Assembly: GCA_020052215.1 (NCBI GenBank)
Contig: JAGVPN010000420.1
Span: 1 to 13,451 of the forward strand
Origin: Syntrophobacterales bacterium
GTDB lineage: Bacteria > Desulfobacterota > Desulfobaccia > Desulfobaccales > 0-14-0-80-60-11
DNA length: 13,451 bases
Reading direction: 5' to 3'
Made by a program: the position numbers and the translations under genes. Below the pieces are notes generated by a model. The model saw only the letters and a list, made by a program, of their open reading frames with translations. It searched no databases and was not told where the DNA came from. This document shows, one piece after another, positions 1-6,618 of this stretch; within the stretch, counting starts at the first letter, position 1; the number at the start of each line of letters is the position of its first letter.

Positions 1-3
1 GCG

Positions 4-16
4 CTCAGAATGACAA
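4..16. repeat. End of a dispersed GTCATyCTGAG-type palindromic repeat
   Basis: The 13 bases CTCAGAATGACAA are identical to 6740-6752, the right end of the palindromic repeat between the PBP1A and fumarase genes. The rest of this copy would lie left of the window. Repeats of this kind occur between genes in many bacterial genomes. I infer family membership from 13 matching bases only. Confidence 0.45.
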
Positions 17-50
17 AAATAGTCTTTTGATTGCTTATTTATATGAAAGT

Positions 51-102
51 GTAGGGCAGGCGCCCTCGCCTGCCCAGGGACAGCCGGGGGCGGCTGTCCT
101 AC
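51..102. repeat. Twin-hairpin intergenic repeat (copy 1)
   Basis: There are two adjacent perfect stems. The first pairs 54-62 with 67-75 (9 bp, loop CCCT). The second pairs 78-85 with 92-99 (8 bp, 6-nt loop). The unit is bounded by GTAGG at 51-55 and CCTAC at 98-102. The same two-stem layout with different stem sequences occurs at 9408-9460, 10121-10164, 12356-12410 and 12820-12861. It lies downstream of the radical SAM gene and contains no gene. Confidence 0.75.
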
Positions 103-103
103 A

Positions 104-146
104 TTTTCATGCTTCGTTGTGTCCGGGGGGAAATGATCGTTGGTAT
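104..146 (+). repeat. 43-nt conserved motif next to a twin hairpin (copy 1)
   Basis: This stretch matches the reverse complement of 12300-12342 at 38 of 43 positions. Shared blocks are TTCGTTGTGTCCG and GGAAATGATCGTTGGTAT. The second block recurs with one change at 9490-9505. In all three places the motif lies on the same side of a twin hairpin. In one frame the two long copies read RCVR-x-EMIVG, but there is no gene context to support coding. The rest of 147-224 holds a 7-bp GC palindrome (154-170) and no recognisable gene. Confidence 0.6.
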
Positions 147-224
147 GAGGGCAGGCCGCCGGTGGCGGCCCCGTCTCATCGCCGGCTCTCGGGCCAGGCT
201 CTCCCAGCAGCCGGAGAGTTCGGC

Positions 225-1763
225 TCACGGGATGGCGGGGGTGTCCAGGGGTAGCTCTTTGAGTCCCAACTCAAGCATCCTGGCCGGGAGATCGGGCTTC
301 CGGCTCAAGCTCCGCCGCTTGAAAGGACTGTAGAGCAATTTGAGGATATCCGTGGTCTTCATGTGGCTGCCGAAGAGGCGCAGGAGCTTATAGGTGCGGA
401 AGGGACGCCGGAAAATGCGGCTGGCAAAAAGCCGGGCGTAGCCTCGCATACGCACCTGGTTCACCACCGCACTCGACAGGGCGGTGGGGTCGATGTCCGA
501 GCACTTGAACCATTTGTCCCAATCGCGCTCGTCGTCAATGATGCCGCGGTCGACGTACTCCTGCCACAGGGGGGTGCCCCGGTAGACGCACAAGCGATTG
601 AAACCGAAGGTGTCCAGCTTCAGCCGGGCGGCAAAGCGGAAACTGGCCATGACCTCCTTTTTGGTTTCGCCGGGCGAGCCGATGACAAAAAATCCGTGCA
701 CCCGTTCGATGCCCTGCCGCTTCGCCTCACTGACCGCGTGCTCAACCTGTTTCAGGGTCTGATGCTTGTGAAGCCGGTCCAGGACTTTTTGGGTGCCCGC
801 CTCTACCCCAAAGGCCAGAAAATTGCAGTTGGCCTGTTTCATAATCGCCAACTGATCAACCGCGACCGCATCAACCCGACCTTCGCAGCCCCAGTTGAAC
901 TTCAGTCGGCGCTCCATGATGCCGCGGCAAACTTCGCTGATACGCTTGCGGTTAAGGAGAAAGTGATCATCGGTAAGGTAAATCGAGCGATAGCCCAGAT
1001 CGTTCAACTGCTGCATTTCCCCCAAGACATGCTCCGCCGAACGGTAGCGCCATTTGCCCTGGGACAACGACGGGATATCGCAGTAGATGCAGGCATAGGG
1101 GCACCCTCGGGAAGTCTGCATGGTACAGAATTTATCCAGGGAGAGAACCGCAGGGACATCCAGGGGCAATGACTCGATATAATCGATGGGTAGGCTGGTC
1201 CGGTCGGGGTAAGGAAACTGATTCAGGTCCCGTATGAGTGGACGGGGAGCGTTCCGGACGATCCCGCCGGCGTCACGCCAGACCAGACCGTCGACGTCGC
1301 CTGGATTATCCAGGTGGTTCAAGTAGTCCGGCAGAAGCTCTTCGCCCTCCCCGACCCCCACGCAGTCCAGCTCAGGGCAGTCTTGGAGGATGCGGTCCGA
1401 ATTCATGGTGGCAAAGGGGCCGCCCACAATCAGGGGAAGGTTCGGCGCGGCCAACTTTAGCCGCCTGGCCAGGCTCTTAAGCGCGGGGTAGGTGGTCGTC
1501 GACAGGCAGGAGAGCGCCATGACGTCGGGGGCCTCCGCGGCCGCCGCCTGGGCGATGTGCTCCGCCTGCATCTGGGGGTGACAGGTGTCAAACAGCCGCA
1601 CCCGGTGTCCATGTTGCCGCAGGACCGGCGCCAGAGTCTGGATCCCCAGGGGAGGAAAGGCCATCACCTGGAGGCGTTCGGGGTTAAATGAGGCTCTATG
1701 CAGTTTCTGGGGGAGCAACCGGCAAAAGTTTGGGTCCCTGACGTAAACCATGAAGACGTGCAT
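225..1763 (-). CDS. B12-binding domain radical SAM protein
   Basis: This is a cytosolic iron-sulfur enzyme that should cleave S-adenosylmethionine to start radical chemistry, with a cobalamin-binding domain in front. From the chosen start (512 aa), residues 1 to about 140 form the B12-binding Rossmann-like domain, with a VGGPFAT segment near residue 113 and GVGEGEE near 136. The radical SAM signature CPYACIYC follows, with cysteines 221, 225 and 228, then an Elp3-like core with AFGVEAG near 318 and FFVIGSPGE near 358. The ATG at 1763 is chosen because AAGGA lies 7 nt upstream. The longer frame from 1820 would start inside a probable terminator hairpin. The usual DxHxxG cobalamin motif is not seen, as in many relatives. 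The substrate cannot be told; this family includes methyltransferases and ring-forming or hopanoid enzymes. No partner genes adjoin. Confidence 0.88.
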   Translation of the reverse strand: MHVFMVYVRDPNFCRLLPQKLHRASFNPERLQVMAFPPLGIQTLAPVLRQHGHRVRLFDTCHPQMQAEHIAQAAAAEAPDVMALSCLSTTTYPALKSLARRLKLAAPNLPLIVGGPFATMNSDRILQDCPELDCVGVGEGEELLPDYLNHLDNPGDVDGLVWRDAGGIVRNAPRPLIRDLNQFPYPDRTSLPIDYIESLPLDVPAVLSLDKFCTMQTSRGCPYACIYCDIPSLSQGKWRYRSAEHVLGEMQQLNDLGYRSIYLTDDHFLLNRKRISEVCRGIMERRLKFNWGCEGRVDAVAVDQLAIMKQANCNFLAFGVEAGTQKVLDRLHKHQTLKQVEHAVSEAKRQGIERVHGFFVIGSPGETKKEVMASFRFAARLKLDTFGFNRLCVYRGTPLWQEYVDRGIIDDERDWDKWFKCSDIDPTALSSAVVNQVRMRGYARLFASRIFRRPFRTYKLLRLFGSHMKTTDILKLLYSPFKRRSLSRKPDLPARMLELGLKELPLDTPAIP

Positions 1764-1818
1764 GGGAAAATCCTTCCCACCGGTCGATGGGCCTAGCAGG
1801 ACTGAATGAGGTGGCTTC

Positions 1819-1844
1819 AAAACGCGGCGGCCCTGAAGCCGCCG
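1819..1844 (-). terminator. Probable intrinsic terminator after the RRM gene
   Basis: On the minus strand a 7-bp GC stem (1844-1838 with 1831-1825, loop TTCAGG) is followed by GCG and TTTT. It lies about 70 nt past the RRM stop and 60 nt before the radical SAM start. The U tract is short, so termination may be partial. Confidence 0.45.
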
Positions 1845-1912
1845 GTTGTTTGCCCGGCAGTCCCGGGGCCGATAGTGACTGGCGTTCGCCTCCGGCTGCC
1901 CGACCTCAGGTT

Positions 1913-2203
1913 CTAACGATAACCGCCGCGGCCGCCGCCCCCAAAAGAGCCTTTTTGCTGGGGCTTGGCTTCGTTGACCGCCAGGGGGCGCCCGTCGACA
2001 CTCCGCCCGTTGAGCATGGAAATGGCCTTCTGGCCTTCCAATTTGGTTTCCATCTCTACAAAACCGAAGCCCCGGGGCTGACCCGTTTGCCGGTCGGTAA
2101 TGATCTTGGCTGAGGCTACGTAGCCGGCTTCGGAAAAGAGCGTGTTCAGCTGTTCTTCGGTCATCTGGTGGGGCAGGTTGCCCACGTATAATTTCATGCT
2201 CAT
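1913..2203 (-). CDS. RRM-domain RNA-binding protein with a glycine-rich tail
   Basis: This 96-aa single-RRM protein should bind single-stranded RNA in the cytoplasm, probably as an RNA chaperone. RNP2 is LYVGNL (residues 5-10) and RNP1 is RGFGFVEM (44-51), with the aromatic residues needed for base stacking. The tail from about residue 84 is a short basic GGGGRGGYR segment. This is the layout of the cyanobacterial and deltaproteobacterial small RRM proteins that resemble plant glycine-rich proteins, and the length is normal. AAGGAG stands 5 nt before the ATG at 2203; the ATG at 2197 would be 11 nt away, so 2203 is preferred. Its neighbour upstream is a cold shock protein gene. Small bacterial RRM proteins are often cold-induced, so the pairing fits a shared role in RNA structure, but co-transcription is doubtful given the hairpins between them. 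Confidence 0.93.
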   Translation of the reverse strand: MSMKLYVGNLPHQMTEEQLNTLFSEAGYVASAKIITDRQTGQPRGFGFVEMETKLEGQKAISMLNGRSVDGRPLAVNEAKPQQKGSFGGGGRGGYR

Positions 2204-2362
2204 AAGTTCTCCTTGTCAGTCTTGCCCTGGCCGAGATGGACTTGCCGGGTTTTCTGCCGGTGGCGCCGTCTCTTCCAGGCTCTCAGGTTTTCTCGGGTGC
2301 GGCCCCGGGCCTGGCCGCCAGCAACGATGGCGTGGTTCTGCCCTGACTAAAGGTCAAAGTGA

Positions 2363-2425
2363 CAGAACTCCGAGGTCCTAAGACCGCCGGAGTTCTGATT
2401 GTCAAACTTTATGGTCTAAAGTTTG
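2363..2425 (-). terminator. Two tandem inverted repeats at the end of the cold shock gene
   Basis: A 9-bp perfect stem (2425-2417 with 2411-2403, 5-nt loop) overlaps the csp stop codon. A 10-bp perfect stem (2397-2388 with 2372-2363, 15-nt loop) follows. Neither has a strong U tract; only scattered T's follow. They could stop transcription or protect the 3' end of a short mRNA. The rest of the 2204-2415 gap is GC-rich with nothing else recognisable apart from the RRM ribosome binding site. Confidence 0.45.
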
Positions 2426-2619
2426 AAAACGTTTTGGGCCTGGGGACCTTTGGGACCCTGGACCACTTCAAATTCCACCGTCTGTTCTTCGGCCAAAGAG
2501 CGAAAGCCTTCGCCCTGGATGGCGCTGTGATGCACAAACACATCAGGACCGCTTTCCCGGGTGATGAAGCCAAAGCCCTTGGAGTCATTGAACCATTTTA
2601 CCGTCCCAGTTTCCTTCAT
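2416..2619 (-). CDS. Cold shock protein (CspA family)
   Basis: This 67-aa cold shock domain protein, close to the usual 66-70 aa, is a cytoplasmic single-stranded nucleic acid binder that melts RNA secondary structure. RNP1 is KGFGFI (residues 14-19) and RNP2 is VFVHHS (27-32), both intact. The start [10 protein letters not shown] and the ending QAQNVFKL are typical of the family. AGGAGG lies 7 nt before the ATG at 2619, a strong site. The gene has its own sigma-70-like promoter at 2777-2804 and a leader of about 150 nt, so it is probably transcribed alone. Long structured leaders are known for cold-regulated csp mRNAs in other bacteria. Whether this paralogue responds to cold cannot be told from the protein. 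Confidence 0.96.
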   Translation of the reverse strand: MKETGTVKWFNDSKGFGFITRESGPDVFVHHSAIQGEGFRSLAEEQTVEFEVVQGPKGPQAQNVFKL

Positions 2620-2770
2620 GGTGAAACCTCCTACAAATACTGCTCATGATATACCCGCCAAAAAAGCAGGCCGCACAGCAGTCAGGCAAAAAAAAACCGG
2701 CGGAAGTAGCACCCCCGTCCGATTCTTGACCAGGACTTGCGGCCCTGCCTTCAGTCTGACATGCTAAACT
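2620..2770 (-). promoter_or_regulatory. Structured 5' leader of the cold shock gene
   Basis: The leader runs from the predicted transcription start near 2770 to the csp ATG. In transcript order it holds a 6-bp hairpin with loop CGCAA (2747-2742 with 2736-2731), then the terminator-like hairpin at 2721-2688, then a second U6 tract near 2669-2674, then AGGAGG. There is no open reading frame of note. I could not match it to any riboswitch consensus I know. Confidence 0.5.
2688..2721 (-). terminator. Terminator-like hairpin with U9 inside the csp leader
   Basis: On the minus strand CGG-A-CGG (2721-2715) pairs with CCGCCG (2703-2698), extended inward by two G-U pairs and one G-C pair, closing a UGCUA loop. 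One G follows, then nine T's (2696-2688). This has the form of an intrinsic terminator placed about 70 nt before the csp start codon, which suggests attenuation rather than an end of the upstream gene. Confidence 0.5.
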
Positions 2771-2776
2771 AGGTGT

Positions 2777-2804
2777 ATTTTACAAGAAAATTACCGAATG
2801 TCAA
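2777..2804 (-). promoter_or_regulatory. Sigma-70-type promoter for the cold shock gene
   Basis: On the minus strand a perfect -35 TTGACA (2804-2799) is followed, after 16 nt, by the -10 TAAAAT (2782-2777), in a locally AT-rich stretch. The predicted start is near 2770. The region from here to 2913 lies between the NTF2-like gene and csp and holds nothing else recognisable. Confidence 0.7.
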
Positions 2805-2913
2805 GGAAATTTAAAATAATTGTTTGCCACGTCTGGACGGCTGCCCCGGCAGGCTTTAAAAACAAAGGCGGACTTTGACTGCCGTTTCGCAGGTTAAGCA
2901 TTTCCGGATGGCA

Positions 2914-3372
2914 TTATTTACTGTCGGTGCTGGCGCCGGTAGCCCGCAACTTGATGAAGAGAATCCGCCATTCCCCCTGTTCTTTAACCAACTGGAACTC
3001 CACCGGGGTCACGGCCCCATCCTTGGCGGTAAGGGTCCCCTTCACCGTGCCGATACTGTTTTCAATGGACCTGGTGGTAAAGGTATGCCCCTGGTTTTGG
3101 GAGAGGGACGGATAGGCTTTCACGAACGCGGTAAACTTTTGCAGGGAAGTCGCCTTCTGAAAATCTTTGGAGGTCAGGTTATAAGCGCCATTGATGTCCC
3201 CCTGCCGGAGTAGCGCCAGCTGTTTTTCCACCACCCCCACCATGTCGGCGGTGAAGTAAAGAGCCAGTCCGATCGCCAGGATGATAAAGGCGAGCAGGCC
3301 TCCCAAGATCTTCGGCCATTTCTTTTTTTTCGGAACTCCGGCCGGGGATGTCTGGTTCGCATTCGGCTCCAT
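2914..3372 (-). CDS. Membrane-anchored protein with an NTF2-like domain
   Basis: A 152-aa protein with a short polar N-terminus, a lysine run (KKKKWPK near residues 15-21), one transmembrane helix (about 22-43) and an outer domain of about 105 aa. The positive-inside rule puts the C-terminal domain in the periplasm. The domain pattern (AYNLTS near 65, a QKFTAFV helix, a TRSIENSIGTVKG strand pair and a closing EWRILFIKL strand) is that of small NTF2-like domains of the DUF4864/DUF4878 type. The exact family is from memory and unsure. I chose the ATG at 3372 because AGGAG lies 5 nt upstream; the longer frame begins with TTG at 3387 and overlaps that site. The role is unknown. It is separated by 74 nt from the coiled-coil gene upstream. 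Confidence 0.75.
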   Translation of the reverse strand: MEPNANQTSPAGVPKKKKWPKILGGLLAFIILAIGLALYFTADMVGVVEKQLALLRQGDINGAYNLTSKDFQKATSLQKFTAFVKAYPSLSQNQGHTFTTRSIENSIGTVKGTLTAKDGAVTPVEFQLVKEQGEWRILFIKLRATGASTDSK

Positions 3373-3425
3373 GTCTTCTCCTGTCAATGCTCTCGGGGAT
3401 CAATCCGCGCCTTGCAGGCGCCTGT

Positions 3426-3443
3426 TACCGAGTTGCGGTCAAA
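3426..3443 (+). repeat. Solo end of a short inverted-repeat element
   Basis: TACCGAGTTGCG followed by GTCAAA matches 17 of 18 bases at 12785-12802, the left end of a 101-bp element with inverted ends. Only this one end is present here, in the gap between the 66-aa gene and the NTF2-like gene. Confidence 0.45.
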
Positions 3444-3446
3444 AAT

Positions 3447-3647
3447 TTATATCCTGGGCGGATCCTTTTTGGACGTGAGGACAGCCCGGAAATGGGCCTG
3501 TTGATGTTTGGCCTGGCGGAGTGCCGTCTCCAACCGGTCCCGCTCCTCCAGGGCAAATCCCACCTCCAGGGCAGCCAGGGTCTTTTCCAGGTCCTCCACC
3601 TTGCGGGTCCAGCGGTAGAGTTCTTCGGCCAGATAGCGAACGGTCAT
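3447..3647 (-). CDS. Small coiled-coil protein of unknown function
   Basis: This 66-aa, highly charged, helix-rich protein has heptad-like spacing of leucine, valine and alanine between about residues 5 and 55, with no cysteine, signal peptide or membrane segment. I do not recognise a family. Its start lies 7 nt after the histidine kinase stop, and its ribosome binding site (GAGGAG) overlaps that stop codon, so the two are very likely translated together. This suggests a partner or accessory of the kinase, but the link rests on position alone. It is clearly not a response regulator, having no receiver fold or acidic pocket. Confidence 0.6.
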   Translation of the reverse strand: MTVRYLAEELYRWTRKVEDLEKTLAALEVGFALEERDRLETALRQAKHQQAHFRAVLTSKKDPPRI

Positions 3648-3654
3648 ACGCTCC

Positions 3655-5034
3655 TCAGGATTCCGGCGGTAACGCCAGCTCCGCCGCCAGCGGCCCTTCC
3701 GACGTCACTACCAGAGGCAGCACAAAGTAGAAGTTGTTGCCCCCCGGGGTGGCCTGGTAGCCCACCTCTCCCCCATGGGTTTCCACCACGGTGCGCACAA
3801 AGAAGAGCCCCCGGCCGGTTCCCACTTCGCCATCGATATTGGTGCCCCGGAAGCCCTCGTCGAAGATGTGGGGCACATCTTCCGGCGGCAGGTGGGGCCC
3901 GGTGGTGAAGACGTTGAACTTGACCCCATCTTTGTGCAGGCCGAAATAATTTTTCAGCAGATCCCGGCCGTAAGCCATGTATTTGCGCCCTTCATAGTTG
4001 CGCCGGGCATATTTCACCGCGTTGGAAAAGAGGTTGGCGTAAACCTGGGCCATCAGGCCTTTGTCCACCGACAGGGGCAGGTCTTCATCAGGCATAACCC
4101 CGGCGCCTGTATCGATTTCGACGTGGCGCTCCTTGAGTTTGTCGATAAAGAGGTTCAGTTGCGGCTCGATGATTTCCTTGGTTACCCGGGTGGTCCGGCG
4201 CCGCAGCACAAACTGGCCCTTCTGGAAGTGGGACAGCCGGAACAGGGACTCGATAAAGAGACTGACCCCTTTGTAGTGCTGCTCCAGATTCTCGTAGTCA
4301 CTTTCCAGGTCGTCGATCAGGCAGCGGAAGGCCTGCTTGGCATCCAGCTGCTTTACACACTGGTCACTTTTGACAGTGCAGACGCACTCCAGTTCTTTCA
4401 GGTTCTTGATCTTGTTCCGCAAATGCCGCAGGTAGAGGCTGAGGCTGATATTGGGGATGATCACATTGTGTTCGATATCGGCCACCAGACTGTTAATAAA
4501 GCGGATATGCTGGATGTTCTGCCGGGCGACGATTTTGACGTGCAGGTTGTAGCCCAGGCGGTTGGCGTACTTTTCCAAAAAAAAGCGGTCCGCGGCCGAG
4601 ATCCGATCCCCCGGGTACAGTTCCAGCATCCCGATGATCTGGTCTTTGGCGTAGAAGGGCAGCTGGTTGACCAGGAGCAAATTACCGCGGATAGGGAGTA
4701 TTAACGAACCATCTGCGGCGTAAGCCTTATTGGTCAGAGAGATATGGGCGGGTGGGGCGGTCTTGTCGGGATAGATCCCCCGGAGACTGTCGCAGACCAG
4801 ATCCAGCCGGCCCTCGGAGCACACCAGATACAAGCGTGCGTCCAGGTCAAAAAATTCTTTGATGACGCTCACGGTGACCCGGTAAAAGTTTTCGATGGTC
4901 TCGTATTCCTGGGCCAGGTCATAGAAGGTCTTTAAGGCGTCATCCTTCAGGGGACCGAAGTTATACTCCTTAAAAATCCCTCTCTTTTCCTTAACCCGGA
5001 CCGAAACCTCTGCCAGATCCATGGGGATATCCAT
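3655..5034 (-). CDS. Soluble sensor histidine kinase with an N-terminal GAF-like domain
   Basis: A 459-aa protein with no membrane segment, hence a cytoplasmic sensor. From the chosen start, residues 35 to about 175 look like a GAF-type sensory domain. The phosphoacceptor helix contains DIEHNVIIPN with candidate histidine 189. The ATPase domain has its N box near YANLFSNAVKYA (N338), a DEGFRG segment near 392 and the G box GTGRG (405-409). Between the two helices of the dimerisation domain is an insert of about 20 residues with cysteines 217, 219, 226 and 238. The ATG at 5034 has GAGGA 7 nt upstream; the longer frame starts with GTG at 5076 directly against its only possible site. The gene follows fumarase beta by 60 nt and is coupled to a coiled-coil gene. 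No response regulator is present, so the target is unknown. Confidence 0.82.
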   Translation of the reverse strand: MDIPMDLAEVSVRVKEKRGIFKEYNFGPLKDDALKTFYDLAQEYETIENFYRVTVSVIKEFFDLDARLYLVCSEGRLDLVCDSLRGIYPDKTAPPAHISLTNKAYAADGSLILPIRGNLLLVNQLPFYAKDQIIGMLELYPGDRISAADRFFLEKYANRLGYNLHVKIVARQNIQHIRFINSLVADIEHNVIIPNISLSLYLRHLRNKIKNLKELECVCTVKSDQCVKQLDAKQAFRCLIDDLESDYENLEQHYKGVSLFIESLFRLSHFQKGQFVLRRRTTRVTKEIIEPQLNLFIDKLKERHVEIDTGAGVMPDEDLPLSVDKGLMAQVYANLFSNAVKYARRNYEGRKYMAYGRDLLKNYFGLHKDGVKFNVFTTGPHLPPEDVPHIFDEGFRGTNIDGEVGTGRGLFFVRTVVETHGGEVGYQATPGGNNFYFVLPLVVTSEGPLAAELALPPES

Positions 5035-5094
5035 ATCAGCGTCCTCTGGCCGGGACCAGCCAAAATCCCGGCTCACTCCTAAGCGCCCCAGGTA

Positions 5095-5661
5095 TCAACG
5101 CGCCACGGTGCGCCGGTACTCCCTGACCCCTTGCTCATAGAGATCACGGCCCTGACAGTCATTGATGACAATCGCGGGAAAATCTTCCACCTCCAGGCGG
5201 TGAACGGCTTCCGGCCCCAGTTCGGGAAAGGCGATCACCTCGGCGGTCTTGATCCGCTGGGAGATGAGGGCCCCTGCGCCGCCGGTGGCCCCCAGGTAGA
5301 CGGCCTTATAGGTTTTCATGGCCTCGATCACCTCGGGGGCGCGCTTGCCTTTGCCGATCATCGCCTTCAAACCCAGCTTGATCAGGGTGGGGGCATAGGA
5401 GTCCATGCGGTAGCTGGTGGTGGGCCCGGCGGCCCCGATCACCCGGCCGGGTCGCGCCGGGCTGGGGCCCACGTAATACATGATCTGCCCGGCTAATTCC
5501 ATCGGCAGGGGCTCGCCCTTGGCCAGCATATCCACCAGGCGCTTGTGGGCGGCGTCCCGGGCGGTATAGATCACCCCGCTGACCAGCACCGTATCGCCGA
5601 TGGCGAGCTGCAACACGTCCTGGTCAGTCAGGGGAGCGATCAGTTTAACCGTCTTGGTCAT
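5095..5661 (-). CDS. Class I fumarate hydratase, beta subunit (FumA C-terminal / TtdB-like)
   Basis: This 188-aa protein corresponds to the C-terminal half of one-piece class I fumarases. Together with the alpha subunit it makes the iron-sulfur hydro-lyase that interconverts fumarate and malate. Family signatures are SGVIYTARDAAHKR (residues 28-41) and GPTTSYRMD (79-87), which contribute to substrate binding. A glycine-rich ATGGAGA stretch lies near 125-131. Length is normal. AAGGTG lies 4 nt before the ATG. The split alpha/beta arrangement is common in anaerobes and archaea. Tartrate dehydratase (TtdB) has the same fold and cannot be excluded by sequence alone, but a fumarase role in central metabolism is more likely. 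Confidence 0.9.
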   Translation of the reverse strand: MTKTVKLIAPLTDQDVLQLAIGDTVLVSGVIYTARDAAHKRLVDMLAKGEPLPMELAGQIMYYVGPSPARPGRVIGAAGPTTSYRMDSYAPTLIKLGLKAMIGKGKRAPEVIEAMKTYKAVYLGATGGAGALISQRIKTAEVIAFPELGPEAVHRLEVEDFPAIVINDCQGRDLYEQGVREYRRTVAR

Positions 5662-5766
5662 GATTCACCTTTTTTGCCAGTTTTTCCTGCAAATACTGCA
5701 ATCCAAATGTTTTACTTATTGATATTTTTATCTTTTATCACCTAAAACCAAAAACTAAAACCCGTC
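5662..5766 (-). other. AT-rich spacer between the fumarase subunit genes
   Basis: This 105-bp gap is far more AT-rich than its flanks. It includes a 7-nt-periodic tract at 5741-5764 (ACCAAAAACTAAAAC type) like those at 6619-6642 and 6792-6821. No hairpin with a U tract is evident, so read-through from alpha to beta is expected. The beta ribosome binding site lies at its end. Confidence 0.4.
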
Positions 5767-6606
5767 TTAAAGCACCACTTCCTGGTGACGGGAAGCGTGA
5801 CATTGAATGTTGACGGCCACCGGCAGCGAGGCGATGTGGCAGGGCTGCATCAAGACATGCACCGCCATGGCGGTGATCCGGCCCCCCAATCCCTGGGGCC
5901 CGATACCCAGATCGTTGACCTCTTTAAGCAGCTGCCGCTCGATGGCGGCCACTTCCGGGTCGGGGTTGGCCTGGCCCAGTTCCCGCAGCAGGGACTTCTT
6001 GGCCAGCAAGGCCGCCCGCTCGAAGTTTCCGCCGATGCCCACCCCCACGATGATGGGCGGACAGGGGTTGGGGCCGGCCTCTTCGACGGTGAGCACCACT
6101 TTTTCTTTGATCCCGGCCAGGCCGTCCGCCGGCTTCAGCATGAAGAGGCGGCTCATGTTTTCGCTGCCCCCGCCCTTGGGGACCACCGTGAGTTTGAGCC
6201 GGTCTCCCGGCACCATCTCGGTGTGGATCACAGCCGGCGTGTTGTCCCCGGTATTGGCCCGGGTCAGGGGATGGCAGAGGGATTTTCTCAGGTAACCCTC
6301 GCCATATCCCTGGCGGATGCCCTCGTTGATCGCCTGGTCCAAATCCCCGCCCACCAGGTGGACGTCCTGCCCCACCTCGGCAAAGACCACGGCCAGACCG
6401 CAGTCCTGGCACATAGGAATGCGCTCCTCTTTGGCGAGGCGGGCGTTTTCCAGTAATTGCCGGAAGATTTCCTTGCCGCTGGGGGATTCTTCCGCCTCAG
6501 CACCCCGGGCCAGGGCGGCCAGCAGGTCGGCCCCGGGCTCATAGTTGGCTGTAATGGCCGCGGCTTTCACCGCCTGGGTGACCCGCGCCACCTCGATCTG
6601 TCGCAT
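5767..6606 (-). CDS. Class I fumarate hydratase, alpha subunit (FumA N-terminal / TtdA-like)
   Basis: The 279-aa subunit carries the [4Fe-4S] cluster of class I fumarase, in which the cluster binds fumarate or malate directly; the enzyme is oxygen-sensitive. Probable cluster ligands are C66 in PMCQDCG, C182 in GPNPCPP and C256 in QPCHIAS. Other family segments are VPKGGGSENMS near 142-152 and GVGIGGNFE near 188-196. The motif reads CQDCG where CQDTG is the form I know best, giving an extra cysteine at 69. AGGAG lies 5 nt before the ATG. The beta subunit follows after 105 nt. A tartrate dehydratase alpha subunit is the alternative assignment. Confidence 0.9.
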   Translation of the reverse strand: MRQIEVARVTQAVKAAAITANYEPGADLLAALARGAEAEESPSGKEIFRQLLENARLAKEERIPMCQDCGLAVVFAEVGQDVHLVGGDLDQAINEGIRQGYGEGYLRKSLCHPLTRANTGDNTPAVIHTEMVPGDRLKLTVVPKGGGSENMSRLFMLKPADGLAGIKEKVVLTVEEAGPNPCPPIIVGVGIGGNFERAALLAKKSLLRELGQANPDPEVAAIERQLLKEVNDLGIGPQGLGGRITAMAVHVLMQPCHIASLPVAVNIQCHASRHQEVVL

Positions 6607-6618
6607 AGGTGCTCCTGA

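Noticed and set aside
363-1172. Long plus-strand frames opposite the radical SAM, kinase, fumarase, PBP1A and comM genes
   Set aside because: They are antisense shadows of strongly supported genes, without recognisable domains or ribosome binding sites.
2688-2770. Known riboswitch in the csp leader
   Set aside because: I compared it from memory with cobalamin, c-di-GMP (GEMM), SAM, TPP, fluoride, ZTP and guanidine consensus features and found no convincing match.
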